Shown here piece after piece: positions 35,957 through 64,000 of a stretch of 64,000 bases of DNA. Location of the stretch: the NCBI RefSeq assembly GCF_963924675.1, contig NC_089238.1, positions 40,938,879-41,002,878 on the forward strand. The letters are read 5' to 3'. This DNA is from Phocoena phocoena (lineage: Eukaryota > Chordata > Mammalia > Artiodactyla > Phocoenidae). The position numbers and the translations under genes are program-made. Under the pieces are notes generated by a model, which worked only from the letters and a program-made list of their open reading frames with translations, had not been told where the DNA came from and ran no database searches. Position 1 is the first letter of the stretch; every line of letters starts with the position of its first letter.

Positions 35957-36854
35957 CCCCCTCTGCCTCTTAAATGAAGCCCAGGCTAGTTTGGTGGCTA
36001 TCTGGTGGCAGTGTGCTAAGGCTTGTGGTTCCTACTTCACTGGAATTGATTTTAACCATTTCTGGGACTTGTGGGGCATTTTAGCCATCTATGTGGTAAA
36101 CTGGGGAAGTGAGAGACCATGGAACAGGGTGTTAAACTGCCAGGGTGAAGATGGTGCATTAGAAAAGTAGTGCGAGCCATCCAGGGAAGAGTGAGGTTAG
36201 GGCAGCACCCAGAGCAGTGGGTGGTGGTGGGTTGTTGCAGTGGGGGATCAACTCCTGCAGAGGACTAGGAAGGTATCCATGAGGGAGGAGGCCTTGGGGA
36301 AGTGGCTTTCTACACCCTGGTGGGTGATAGTGTTGGAGAACAGGCCTCCAACACTCCACGCCCCCGTTTCAGAAAAGATGAGTCAGAGTAATAAGAGGAA
36401 TAATTTTAACCTTTAAAAAACATAGGACTTCAACTATGATAAGGGACCCAGGGAGAGTAGGGAGGAGGGTGGAGGCAGTGACAGCTGAGCCTGGTGCATG
36501 TTCCTGCCCCTCTTCAGAGTTGAAGAGCAGCATGAAAATTATACCCAGGGAGATGTACATCAAGACCACGGAACTCAGACCCAGTCTTTCATGTGGATCC
36601 TTCATGGCATCTGGGCTCCAAGCACTCAGGGGCCAAAGCCATTCTCCCTTCCAGGGAACCATACCAGAGTCAGGTCTTCAGTCTGGGTTTATCCAGGGCC
36701 AGGGGGGAGGGGGTAAGGAGGATGGCTGGGATCCCTCCAGAAGTGTCCCTGGCTATGCTGAGTTCCTTTCTTCTGTCTGTGTAGGTGTAGACGGGGCACT
36801 GCCTGCAGAGCAGGTTCTGCCAGCCTCGCTAGAGAGGATGCCCCCGTGTCCGTG

Positions 36855-56586
<19,732 letters not shown>

Positions 56587-58550
56587 GCTGCCAGGCTGGG
56601 GTGCTGACATGGCATGGCCCCAGCCTGGCCACACATTGCTGTGCCATCTGGGCCCGCCGCCCTCTCTAGAGATAGGTCTGTATGGTCAGTGGTAGGTGAA
56701 TGGCCCCAGCCCCTTCTCTGTGCCTTCAGCAGTCCCCATCTTCACCCTGGGCCTGAGTCTGGTGCGACAGAGTGGAGGGAGCCCTGGGGCATACGAGCCC
56801 CCTGAACGGGGAGCCTGGTCTGGCACTAATGCTCCTTTTGCTGGACAACTGCTCTGGTACATATTGGGGGAAGGGCAGGACCTGGCCTTCAGTCTCCTCA
56901 CCTCTTGGCTCTTCCCTAGACCAAAGGAGCATGCAGTGCCAGGTAGAGGGTGTCCTGTGGTCCCAGGACTCTTTGGGACAGTTACTTCTGGAATCCCCCC
57001 TTTCCTCTACCAAGCCTTCCTGTCTGCCCTCCCCCGGCCCCACATTCCATGGCATCCTGATCCTCATGATTATGCTCCAGTGAGAGGCCCAGGTAGGCCC
57101 ACAGCTTGTGCCTTGGCTGGACTCTCAGCCCCAGGCTAAGTCTAAACAGCCTCCCACCTCCCAGCCAAGATCTGTCTTCCTTCATGGTGCCCCTGGGGAC
57201 CCCTCCCGGCCCCAGGACTTGCCAGGATCTTTGGTGGTAGGACCGTGGAATGGTCCTTGGCCCTCTGGACTGTGTGGCCATGTTGGTACCAGGCTTGCTC
57301 CAGGCTTCAGCCTCTCTCTGACTATGAGAGTTCCTGCCCACCAGCCTACTGCATTCAGTGCCTTCTTTACAGAGCCTACTATCACCTCCCTCTCCCCCTT
57401 GGATGCCCATTCTATTCCCCAGGTGCCTCCTTCCCAACTGTGTGGGGTTAAAAGGAGCCCCACTGCTGCTACCTGGGGGATGGGGGCACCTGGGCCAAAG
57501 CAAAGGGCAGGGGCTTCCGAGGGAGAGCCCCATCAGGATTCCAGTGTCAGCCTGGGTTCCACCCTTGGTGTTGCCTCTCCCTTGAGGTGCTGCTGTTCCC
57601 TCCTCTGCAGCTGCATGAAGGAGCCATCTAGTGTCTGGCATGAGTATGGGCGGCCGAGGAATGAGCACCATGCTCTCCCTTTATCCTCCAAGAGGAAGTC
57701 GGAAGGAAGGAGCTGCTGCATTGAGGGAGGGTCCCCGGGGTGCTCAACCCTATCCCCTTCTGCTGAGCTTCTGCGCAGCTCCCCCTGGAACTTAGCCATA
57801 CTGTGTGACCTGCCTCTGAACCCTGAGTGCCTGGGGCACTGACCTTCTCACGGTGGCCTTGCTCAGTCCAGCCTGTCCCTGCTTCTTTTCACAGCATTAC
57901 CCTTCCATTCTGGGCTCCGCTGAATCTCCGTCTGGAGGGAGCCCCTGCGAGAGGTGGGTGGAATTGGGTGGCTGCTTTCCCAGAGGTCTGAGCCAGACCA
58001 TCCCGCGTCAGTCATGGTGCCTCCCCACCACCACAGACGGGGCTGGAACCCAAGCCCTGTCCCTCCACAGCTGCTTTCAGTGGGTGGGAAGGAGCCAGGG
58101 CCCAGCTTTAGCCTTAGCTGGACTGCAGGTCCCCTGCCAGCAGGGAGGGTTTGGCTCTTAGTTCCTCCCAGTGGGTTCCCTTGGGCTAGGCCCTCCTCTT
58201 TTTGCATGTGCCACCTCCAGTGGGAAACCAAGCCAAAAGAGACCACTCTGGGCCAAGTCATTCGTTCCTTGTACACCCCCTCCTCCTGTCTCCAGTTCTC
58301 CTAGCACAAGGCAGTGGAAAGCCCAAGCCCCATGGCCTCAGAATTCCCCCTACTTCCCCCAGTGCCTCTGGGGGTTTATTTCTTTTGGCCAGGATGGGCC
58401 TGGTCCTGAAGGTAGGACGGAGGGAGTTTGGAGACTTGGGCCTTTATGCCATGGACTGTGGATGGAGAATGTGCAGTTATTTATTTTGTGTACTCAAGTT
58501 TGTAAATGTATCCTTTGTACTCAATAAACAGGCTGCCTTCCCCAGGGAAA
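56587..58550 (+). other. PSKH1: PSKH1 3' UTR
   Basis: About 1.95 kb from the stop codon to shortly after the canonical AATAAA at 58523-58528. It contains chance open frames of up to about 240 codons with no recognisable protein. Confidence 0.85.
58523..58528 (+). terminator. PSKH1: PSKH1 polyadenylation signal
   Basis: AATAAA preceded by the T/A-rich end of the 3' UTR. It faces the CTRL polyadenylation signal about 470 nt away. Confidence 0.85.
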
Positions 58551-58730
58551 GCTGCCCATTCATTCCGACAGCCCAGTCTCTTGCTGTGGACAAGAGGTTG
58601 CCCAGGAGGCGGTGGGGAGATGGGAAGAGCCCAGCCTGGTCACGGCTAGTCTAGGAGGATCCTAACTCCTCAACACCTGCCATACCAGAAGACAAACTCC
58701 GCTTGGGGAGTGGGGCCCCCAAGAGCCTCT

Positions 58731-58929
58731 CTTTTTTTTTTTGGCGGTACACAGGCCTCTCACTGTTGTGGCCTCTCCCGTTGCGGAGCACAGGCTCCGG
58801 ACGTGCAGCGGCCATGGCTTACGGGCCCAGCAGCTCCGAGGAATGTGGGATCTTCCCGGACCGGGGCACGAACCTGTGTCCCCTGCATCGGCAGGCGGAC
58901 TCTCAACCACTGTGCCACCAGGGAAGCCC
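58731..58929 (-). mobile_element. CHR-type SINE between PSKH1 and CTRL 3' ends
   Basis: Young-type copy in reverse (GCGGTACACAGG body, head CACCAGGGAAGCCC) with AGCCTCT-type direct repeats at both ends. Confidence 0.88.
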
Positions 58930-58995
58930 TAGCCTCTGCTTTTCCCTGAACCAGGAAGACAGACAGGCATACACAAGAGGACAGAGCCTGGGGTC

Positions 58996-59001
58996 TTTAT
59001 T
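58996..59001 (-). terminator. CTRL: CTRL polyadenylation signal (retained)
   Basis: TTTATT on the + strand, AATAAA on the - strand, just past the region matching the CTRL C-terminus. Confidence 0.7.
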
Positions 59002-59039
59002 GGACTGAGATGGGGAGAGGGCCTGTGGTAGGCTTGGTT

Positions 59040-61012
59040 GTAGGCTGTGATTGATCCAGGTACTGAACTTGCTAACCTGAGTGTACATGGCAGGCGCGTG
59101 CACGTTGCAGTTATTGGCGCCCCAGGAGATAATACCAGTGAGCACCCAATGTCCCCCTTCTGGCAGACAAGCGGGCCTCCACATTCACCCTGATGGAAGG
59201 AGAGGGGAGAAGTCAGTGTGGAGGGTGGGAGTGCCACAGGACAGTGCAGAGGACAGGACAGGGTGCCAGTGCTTACCTGGCACGAGGAGGCCCCGAGGTC
59301 CCTGCACAGATCATCGAGTTGGTGATGCGTGAGCCCCAGTATTGCTGGCCACTGACTCACGGTGACCAGGGGTAGAATCACCTGCTGCAGGCGTGCAGGA
59401 GTCACACTGCCTGTGGGCCGGGAGTGGGTGGTTAGGTCCCAGATGACTTGTCCCCACCCTGCCCTCCCACCCAGAGTTTTGGCCCAAATTCCTACCTGCA
59501 CCGCTGAGGCGGCCGCAGCCAGTGGTGACACGTGAGGCCTTCAGGCAGCACCTCATTTGAGGAAGCCAGGCAAACTGGTGAGATGTGTGTTGTGTACTAG
59601 GCTGGGGAGGCGAGCTTTAGTAGCATCAGATCGTTGTTCATGGTGGTGGGGTTCCAGAAAGGGTGCGTGATGGCCTGCGGAGCCAGGAAGGGGCCATGCA
59701 GGATGGGGATGGGCACAGGCCCCCACTATGATGGGTGCTGAGGGGACTAGGCCAGAGCATGCTCCGAATTCCTCACCCCCAGAGCCCACACACCTACACT
59801 GCCCACTCTTCCTTCCCCATCTGCAGCCCAGGCACTGACCCGCAAGATGGACAGAACCTGCAAAGGCTCAGCGCTGGATGATAGGTCATACTCGCCCAGG
59901 ATGACAAAGTGGCAGCCAGGGCTGCAGTGAGAGTGGGGTTGGGCAGCCACAAGGAGGGCAGAGTGACAAGAGAGGGGCCTCCAGGGCAAGGGGGTGGGGA
60001 GGTGGGGGCTGGGGGGTGCAGGTAGAAGGGAAGCACTCACACAACATTGCAGTGGGCAGCAGTGACCACCCAGGACTGACTGATGAGGGAACCACTGCAG
60101 AAGTGGAAGCTGTTGCTGTCCTGGGGTCAGGGGTCAGAAGTGGGGTGGGCCCAGGCTACACCCAGGCATGAAACACCTGAAACCCTGCCCCACCCCCAGG
60201 GTGCATGTACCTGCAAGGACACCTGCCAGGGCCACGAGCCCAGCACTGCATTCTCCCCATTGACAATCCTCTGGCTGAAGCTCAGCACCGGTCTGATGGC
60301 AGGAACGCCACAACCTGACCATTGGGCTGGTGAGGACCTGCTTCCCACATCCCAGCACACCTCTCCTCTCCTCTTCCTGGGTGCTCCCAGGCTGTGCCCC
60401 CCCAGAGGGGTCCAAATCAAGAGGGCTCATCACTACCCCTTCTCACCCTGAGCACCTCTGGGCCTCTATAGCTATCTCAGTTGCCCCCATCCAACCAGCC
60501 CCCAAGTTCTGTTCATTCTTCCTCATCTCTCTCCAACCTACGCCCCACCATTCCCCAACTCCACCCCACCCCCGATCCCAGGCCATTTTTCTCCCTGTCC
60601 CCAGGAATATTCTTGTCTCCTTCCTAGCCTCTTCACTCCCTCCAGACCTCAATGGTCCATACCCCACATGCAGCCAGAAGGCTCTTCCTAAACTACACGT
60701 CCAACCTTTGCTTCTCAGCTTCCTAAACCCTCCCCGGCTCTTGGGCCCAGCCCAAGCTCCTGTCCCATTTGTGAGACTGGCCCCTGACCCCCTCTTGCCC
60801 AGCCTTGCCACATCCTTTCTCCTTTGCCCACTCTGTCCACCTGCTTCCCTTCTAGCCAGCCTGGCCCCTGCCCTGAGCCCCTGAGCAGGAAGCCTGGGCT
60901 GCTGCTGGGAGCTGGGTTGCCCTAAGGCTGTTCAGTCAGGGCTGGGCCAGGCCCACTTACCCAAGGAGGAGCCAAGGAGGACCAGGGTAAGGATGAGGCT
61001 GAGCAGCAACAC
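59040..61012 (-). pseudogene. CTRL: Chymotrypsin-like protease CTRL, inactivated (unitary pseudogene)
   Basis: CTRL normally encodes a 264-aa secreted pancreatic serine protease. All seven exons are recognisable on the - strand: 61012-60961 (signal peptide), 60314-60211, 60120-60041 (with catalytic His in TAAHC), 59921-59840, 59674-59496 (with catalytic Asp in MNND), 59410-59277, and 59189 to about 59040. All GT and AG dinucleotides remain. Lesions relative to the family: the expected ATG is GTG (61012-61010); TAG replaces a Gln codon in exon 5 (59599-59597); 2 nt are lost after the Cys codon near 59528; a 1-nt gain near 59345 and a 1-nt loss near 59295 in exon 6; the GDSGG active-site motif reads GECGG, with the nucleophile codon TGT at 59183-59181; 1 nt is lost near 59150; the C-terminus has a further deletion near 59050 and no stop at the usual place. 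It cannot make an active enzyme. No second copy is visible here. Confidence 0.95.
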
Positions 61013-62950
61013 TGTGGCAGGCGTGAGGTTGAGAACTGGGCCTGGCTTTATGGTTCTCTTCATCCTTGAGCCAAAGTCCCAGGACTGAGGCCAGGCAGCT
61101 GTGGAGGTTCAGCTCCCTGCCATTATTCCTCCTTGCTCTAGGCAGGAGGAGGGTCTCTTTGGGTCAAGGTCCTCCACTCAGGCCTTGACTTATCAGACAG
61201 AGCCCAGGTGTGAGGCTCTCACCTCCTCCACCTCCCAAAGCCTGGCCCCTGACTGGATCCCTGAACCACCTCACATCCCAAATGTTGAGCACCAGGTACC
61301 AAGGACTTGTGGTTAGACTTAACAGTAACCACCTGGTGGCTGGGATCAGGGAAGTCTCCCAGGGCTATCAGGAGCACCAAACTCACAGAAGCCTGCTCAG
61401 CACCCAGGGGTGTTCCTGACTGGTAGAGGGAATGTCCACCTGCACCGGCTCTGCTGTGGAAGGGCCAGGGCCAGGACGGGGGTGCTGGCGGCTTGCAAAT
61501 CCTAACATATCACCTCAGTGATTCCTCTTCAACTTGGAATGGGTGTCACGGTTTGCTCAGGGAGATGCTGACTCTCCCTCCACATGGTGTGTTTGGACCC
61601 AAACCTTCATCTGTCTGGCTCCAAAGCCCACACTGTTCGTGATGAGATGATACACCTAGAAGGGGCTTTGTGCACAGGAGGGCAAGGTATGAGCCCTTGG
61701 TGACTGGCCGATCCTAGATGGAGATCAGGGGTGGAAGAATGACAGCCATCAAATCTCTGACAGCCTCCAGGCCTTGGGGCTCCCATGGACAAGCCCCTGG
61801 TATCTACAGTCCATTCACTGTAGAGCCCCAAGGTGAGCCTGAACCGAGGGAGAGAAGACACCCCTGTGTGCAAAGTTGCAACAGGTAAGTTGGCTTGCCT
61901 CCTTCTAGGGGTGTGAGGGCTTTGGCTGATTCCAGAACACATCAGTCAAAAAAATGAGTTAATTGCTGACTAGAGGGAAGGATAGATAGATACATGGTAA
62001 AGCAAATATAACAAAATACTAATTGTAAAGTCTGCAGTGGGTATATAGGTGTTCAACTTTTTTCCAGATTTTATGTTTTAAAATTTTCATAATAAAATAC
62101 TGAGGGAAAAAGCATAATCAGGGACCCAGGGATGTCCAGCCTGGAGTAGACCCTCCCCAGGGGTTGGGCAGACTCTCTCTAACAGTTCCAAAGCTCCAGG
62201 GGAGCTCAGCCATTCTCTCCCAAGGCAGGATGCTCCCACTAGCACCCTGCACCTGGGCTGACACTCAGTGGGTGCTCAGCAAAAGTCTGCTGGATAAATG
62301 TGTCATATTATCTCTCCCCACATGAGCCCTGTGATCCCTGGCACCCAGAAAACTTGGAGTCAATCCCCTTAGTCACAGCCCAACACGTGCAAACAGAAGC
62401 TCAGCATCATGTTAGCACCTCAGGTATGCCTGGTCATCAGAGGGGTTTCACAGATAAAGCCGTTGTAGGGGTGAGGAGTGCGCTTGTGAGAACTTGCCCT
62501 TGGAATAAGGGAGCAGCTCCTCCACCAGCATTTTAGCCATCAGTGGGGATGGGGGGGGGTCTGACTGAGAGCTGTGGGCTGTGTCCTTGGCCACTGATGA
62601 GCCAGGTAAAGGCTCTATGTGGGGGCAATACATAGGGCCTTTTGGGTTGTACAACAGCCCTCAGTGGACTAGAGGGCAAGAACAAGGCATGGGAGTGGTA
62701 GGGGGAGCCTCTGTAGTGTGGAGAGTCAGGAGGGGGGCTTTCTACTTTGAGCCTGTGATACTTGCCAGGGCTGGGGTTCTGGAGGGGTAGATGCCTAAGG
62801 TGATGGGTGAAGTGCACCGCTTAGGCTAGGCACTGAAGCCATGGGAGGAACTGGCCCTGCAGGGATACCTTAGGCACAGAGCCCCGCTGGCTGCTTGTCC
62901 CCCTCCACCCAAGAAGGACACAGCCATCTGTCTAGGTATTTGTGTTTTCT
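61013..62950. other. CTRL-PSMB10 intergenic
   Basis: No gene seen. A TATA-like CATAAAG (- strand, near 61050) lies just upstream of the old CTRL start and is probably its former promoter. AT-rich sequence with AATAAAATAC near 62090. A G run occurs at about 62551-62560. Confidence 0.6.
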
Positions 62951-62953
62951 GGG

Positions 62954-62959
62954 TTTATT
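62954..62959 (-). terminator. PSMB10: PSMB10 polyadenylation signal
   Basis: TTTATT on the + strand, AATAAA on the - strand, 35 nt beyond the PSMB10 stop. Confidence 0.8.
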
Positions 62960-62993
62960 CCTCCTTGTTCCAAGCTCTAAGCCTCAGCCTACT

Positions 62994-63371
62994 TCACTCC
63001 ACATCCATGGCCTGCACAGTTTCCTCCAGCAGCTCCAGGGTCAGCGGCATCACTGTCTCTGACAGGACAGCTGTGGTCCCAGGGGCAAAGCGGTACTGGC
63101 TGGACCTGGGAAGGAGAAAGGATGACCTCATCAAGTGGCCCTTCTTTTCTTTGCAGCCCCCTATTTCCCTTGCTACCACCCATCCTCCCCTGTGATTCCC
63201 CCATCTCCTATGCTCCTACCTCTCTATAGGCTCTGTGGGAGAGCTCAGTGTTCGCAGCAGCTTGGCGCTGGTCCCAGTGATCACACATGCATCCACACTG
63301 CCCCCAGAGCCCAAGTCACCCAGGATCCCTGCAGTGATGGCTTCCACCAGCAGCTCCTGCGCTGCCTCCAG
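62994..63371 (-). CDS. PSMB10: Immunoproteasome subunit beta2i, last two coding exons (partial)
   Basis: PSMB10 (MECL-1) is the interferon-inducible trypsin-like beta subunit that replaces PSMB7 in the immunoproteasome and shapes MHC class I peptides. Visible exons: 63371-63220 (152 nt) and 63105-62994 (112 nt, stop at 62996-62994). They join in phase 2 and give 87 residues, from LEAAQELLVEA to VQAMDVE. The stretch TAGILGDLGSGGSVDACVIT is family-typical, as is FAPGTTAVL. The upstream exons, with the catalytic Thr and the rest of the beta fold, lie outside the window. No stop or frameshift is seen in the visible part. Confidence 0.95.
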
Positions 63372-63379
63372 CTGTAAAG

Positions 63380-63414
<35 letters not shown>

Positions 63415-64000
63415 TCCTGATGGACCCTTTAGTATCACCCTCAGGCTACAGCCTGGAGACTGTTAATCTTGAAGGCTGGACTATTTACCATTTGCTCACA
63501 CCCAAACTCCTCTCTCTCCCTACACCCCCATCTCCACCCCAGGCTCCTCTACCCTGGTTTCAGTATCCCTCTTTCCAGAGACCCCAATGTTCCCACTGCC
63601 CCTATTTTCACAAACTTCTCTGAGTCACACTTGTGGCTCTGCTTCCAGTGGGCTATTCACCCACCCACAATCCCTGGCTCACTGCCTTTTTCTTTCTGGG
63701 CCATAAGCACCTATAAAGTGATATATGCCTTCTGCTTCCATCCACCCTAAACAAAATCCAGACTCGACCCCACCTGCTGTTCCCTTCTCCCTCAACACCA
63801 AATGGCCCTCTCTGAGTTTTGACTTCTGGGACAGTCCAAGCTTTGGCACTGCTGGAATAGCACTTCACCCTCACTCCACTGGCCCCTCAGTCTCCACTCA
63901 GTCGTCACCTTCGAGAAGCCTAGCTCTAGAGTAGGCCAGGGTACCTCTGCGTTTCCCCAGCTCCCGGGTGTGCACTTCCCACCAATGCACGCATAGTGGG
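63372..64000 (-). other. PSMB10: PSMB10 intron 6 (partial) with TG repeat
   Basis: Begins with the acceptor CTTTACAG on the - strand. It contains a (TG)n run of about 17 units at 63380-63413 on the + strand. The next upstream exon, which would encode the GVHPHGS-like region, was looked for and not found before the window end. Confidence 0.65.

Larger units (their letters stand above)
24111..36784 (+). other. PSKH1: PSKH1 intron 1, repeat-rich
   Basis: A 12.7-kb intron with no other gene seen. It holds L2-like sequence (24650-25180 and about 34740-35320, + strand), a MIR (about 25800-25990), many CHR-type SINEs, two L1 3' fragments and a 64-bp tandem duplication, most listed separately. Its acceptor is TTCTGTCTGTGTAG, ending at 36784. 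Confidence 0.8.

Noticed and set aside
57108..57842. 244-codon + strand frame and a 229-codon - strand frame (56982-57671) after PSKH1
   Set aside because: They lie inside the PSKH1 3' UTR, upstream of its polyadenylation signal, with composition typical of UTR and no protein similarity.
60211..60433. Open - strand frame with [20 protein letters not shown] as proof of a working protease
   Set aside because: Exon 2 of CTRL is intact, but the start, exon 5, exon 6 and exon 7 are disabled, so the gene as a whole is dead.

Overview
The window is vertebrate nuclear DNA with spliced genes, GT-AG introns, CpG-island promoters and polyadenylation signals. Gene content and order (NUTF2, EDC4, NRN1L, PSKH1 on the + strand, then CTRL and PSMB10 on the - strand) match the mammalian block at human 16q22.1. 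The interspersed repeats are mostly tRNA-derived CHR-type SINEs, several with near-perfect target-site duplications, plus L1, L2 and MIR. I saw no BovB LINE, Alu or carnivore SINE. This points to a non-ruminant cetartiodactyl, most likely a whale or dolphin; the species call is inference from repeats only.

Layout. 1-6.3 kb: the four coding exons of NUTF2 (127 aa, no difference noticed from the mammalian protein as I know it) and its 3' UTR. 6.3-17.8 kb: EDC4, 29 coding exons giving 1396 aa, all exon phases checked; two of its introns (5 and 22) carry minor-spliceosome (U12-type) signals. 18.1-19.6 kb: NRN1L, three exons, 164 aa. 19.6-23.9 kb: intergenic, with SINE/MIR/L2 and a tRNA-Ser(AGA)-like sequence whose D-arm is replaced by a run of 22 G. 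23.9-58.5 kb: PSKH1, with a CpG-island non-coding first exon, a 12.7-kb intron, the main kinase exon, an 18.5-kb intron and the terminal exon (424 aa). The second intron holds a long broken L1 with a nested SINE and a nested RPS12 retropseudogene. 58.9-61.1 kb: CTRL on the - strand, tail to tail with PSKH1. 63.0-64.0 kb: the last two exons of PSMB10 on the - strand.

The most notable result is that CTRL, a pancreatic chymotrypsin-like protease, is a unitary pseudogene here. It has lost its ATG, has an in-frame TAG in exon 5, several frameshifting indels, and an active-site codon changed from Ser to Cys, yet its splice dinucleotides and polyadenylation signal remain. The other genes are intact and are housekeeping or immune functions: nuclear import (NUTF2), mRNA decapping (EDC4), neuritin-like GPI protein (NRN1L), Golgi/nuclear kinase (PSKH1) and immunoproteasome subunit beta2i (PSMB10). 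They share a neighbourhood but not a pathway.
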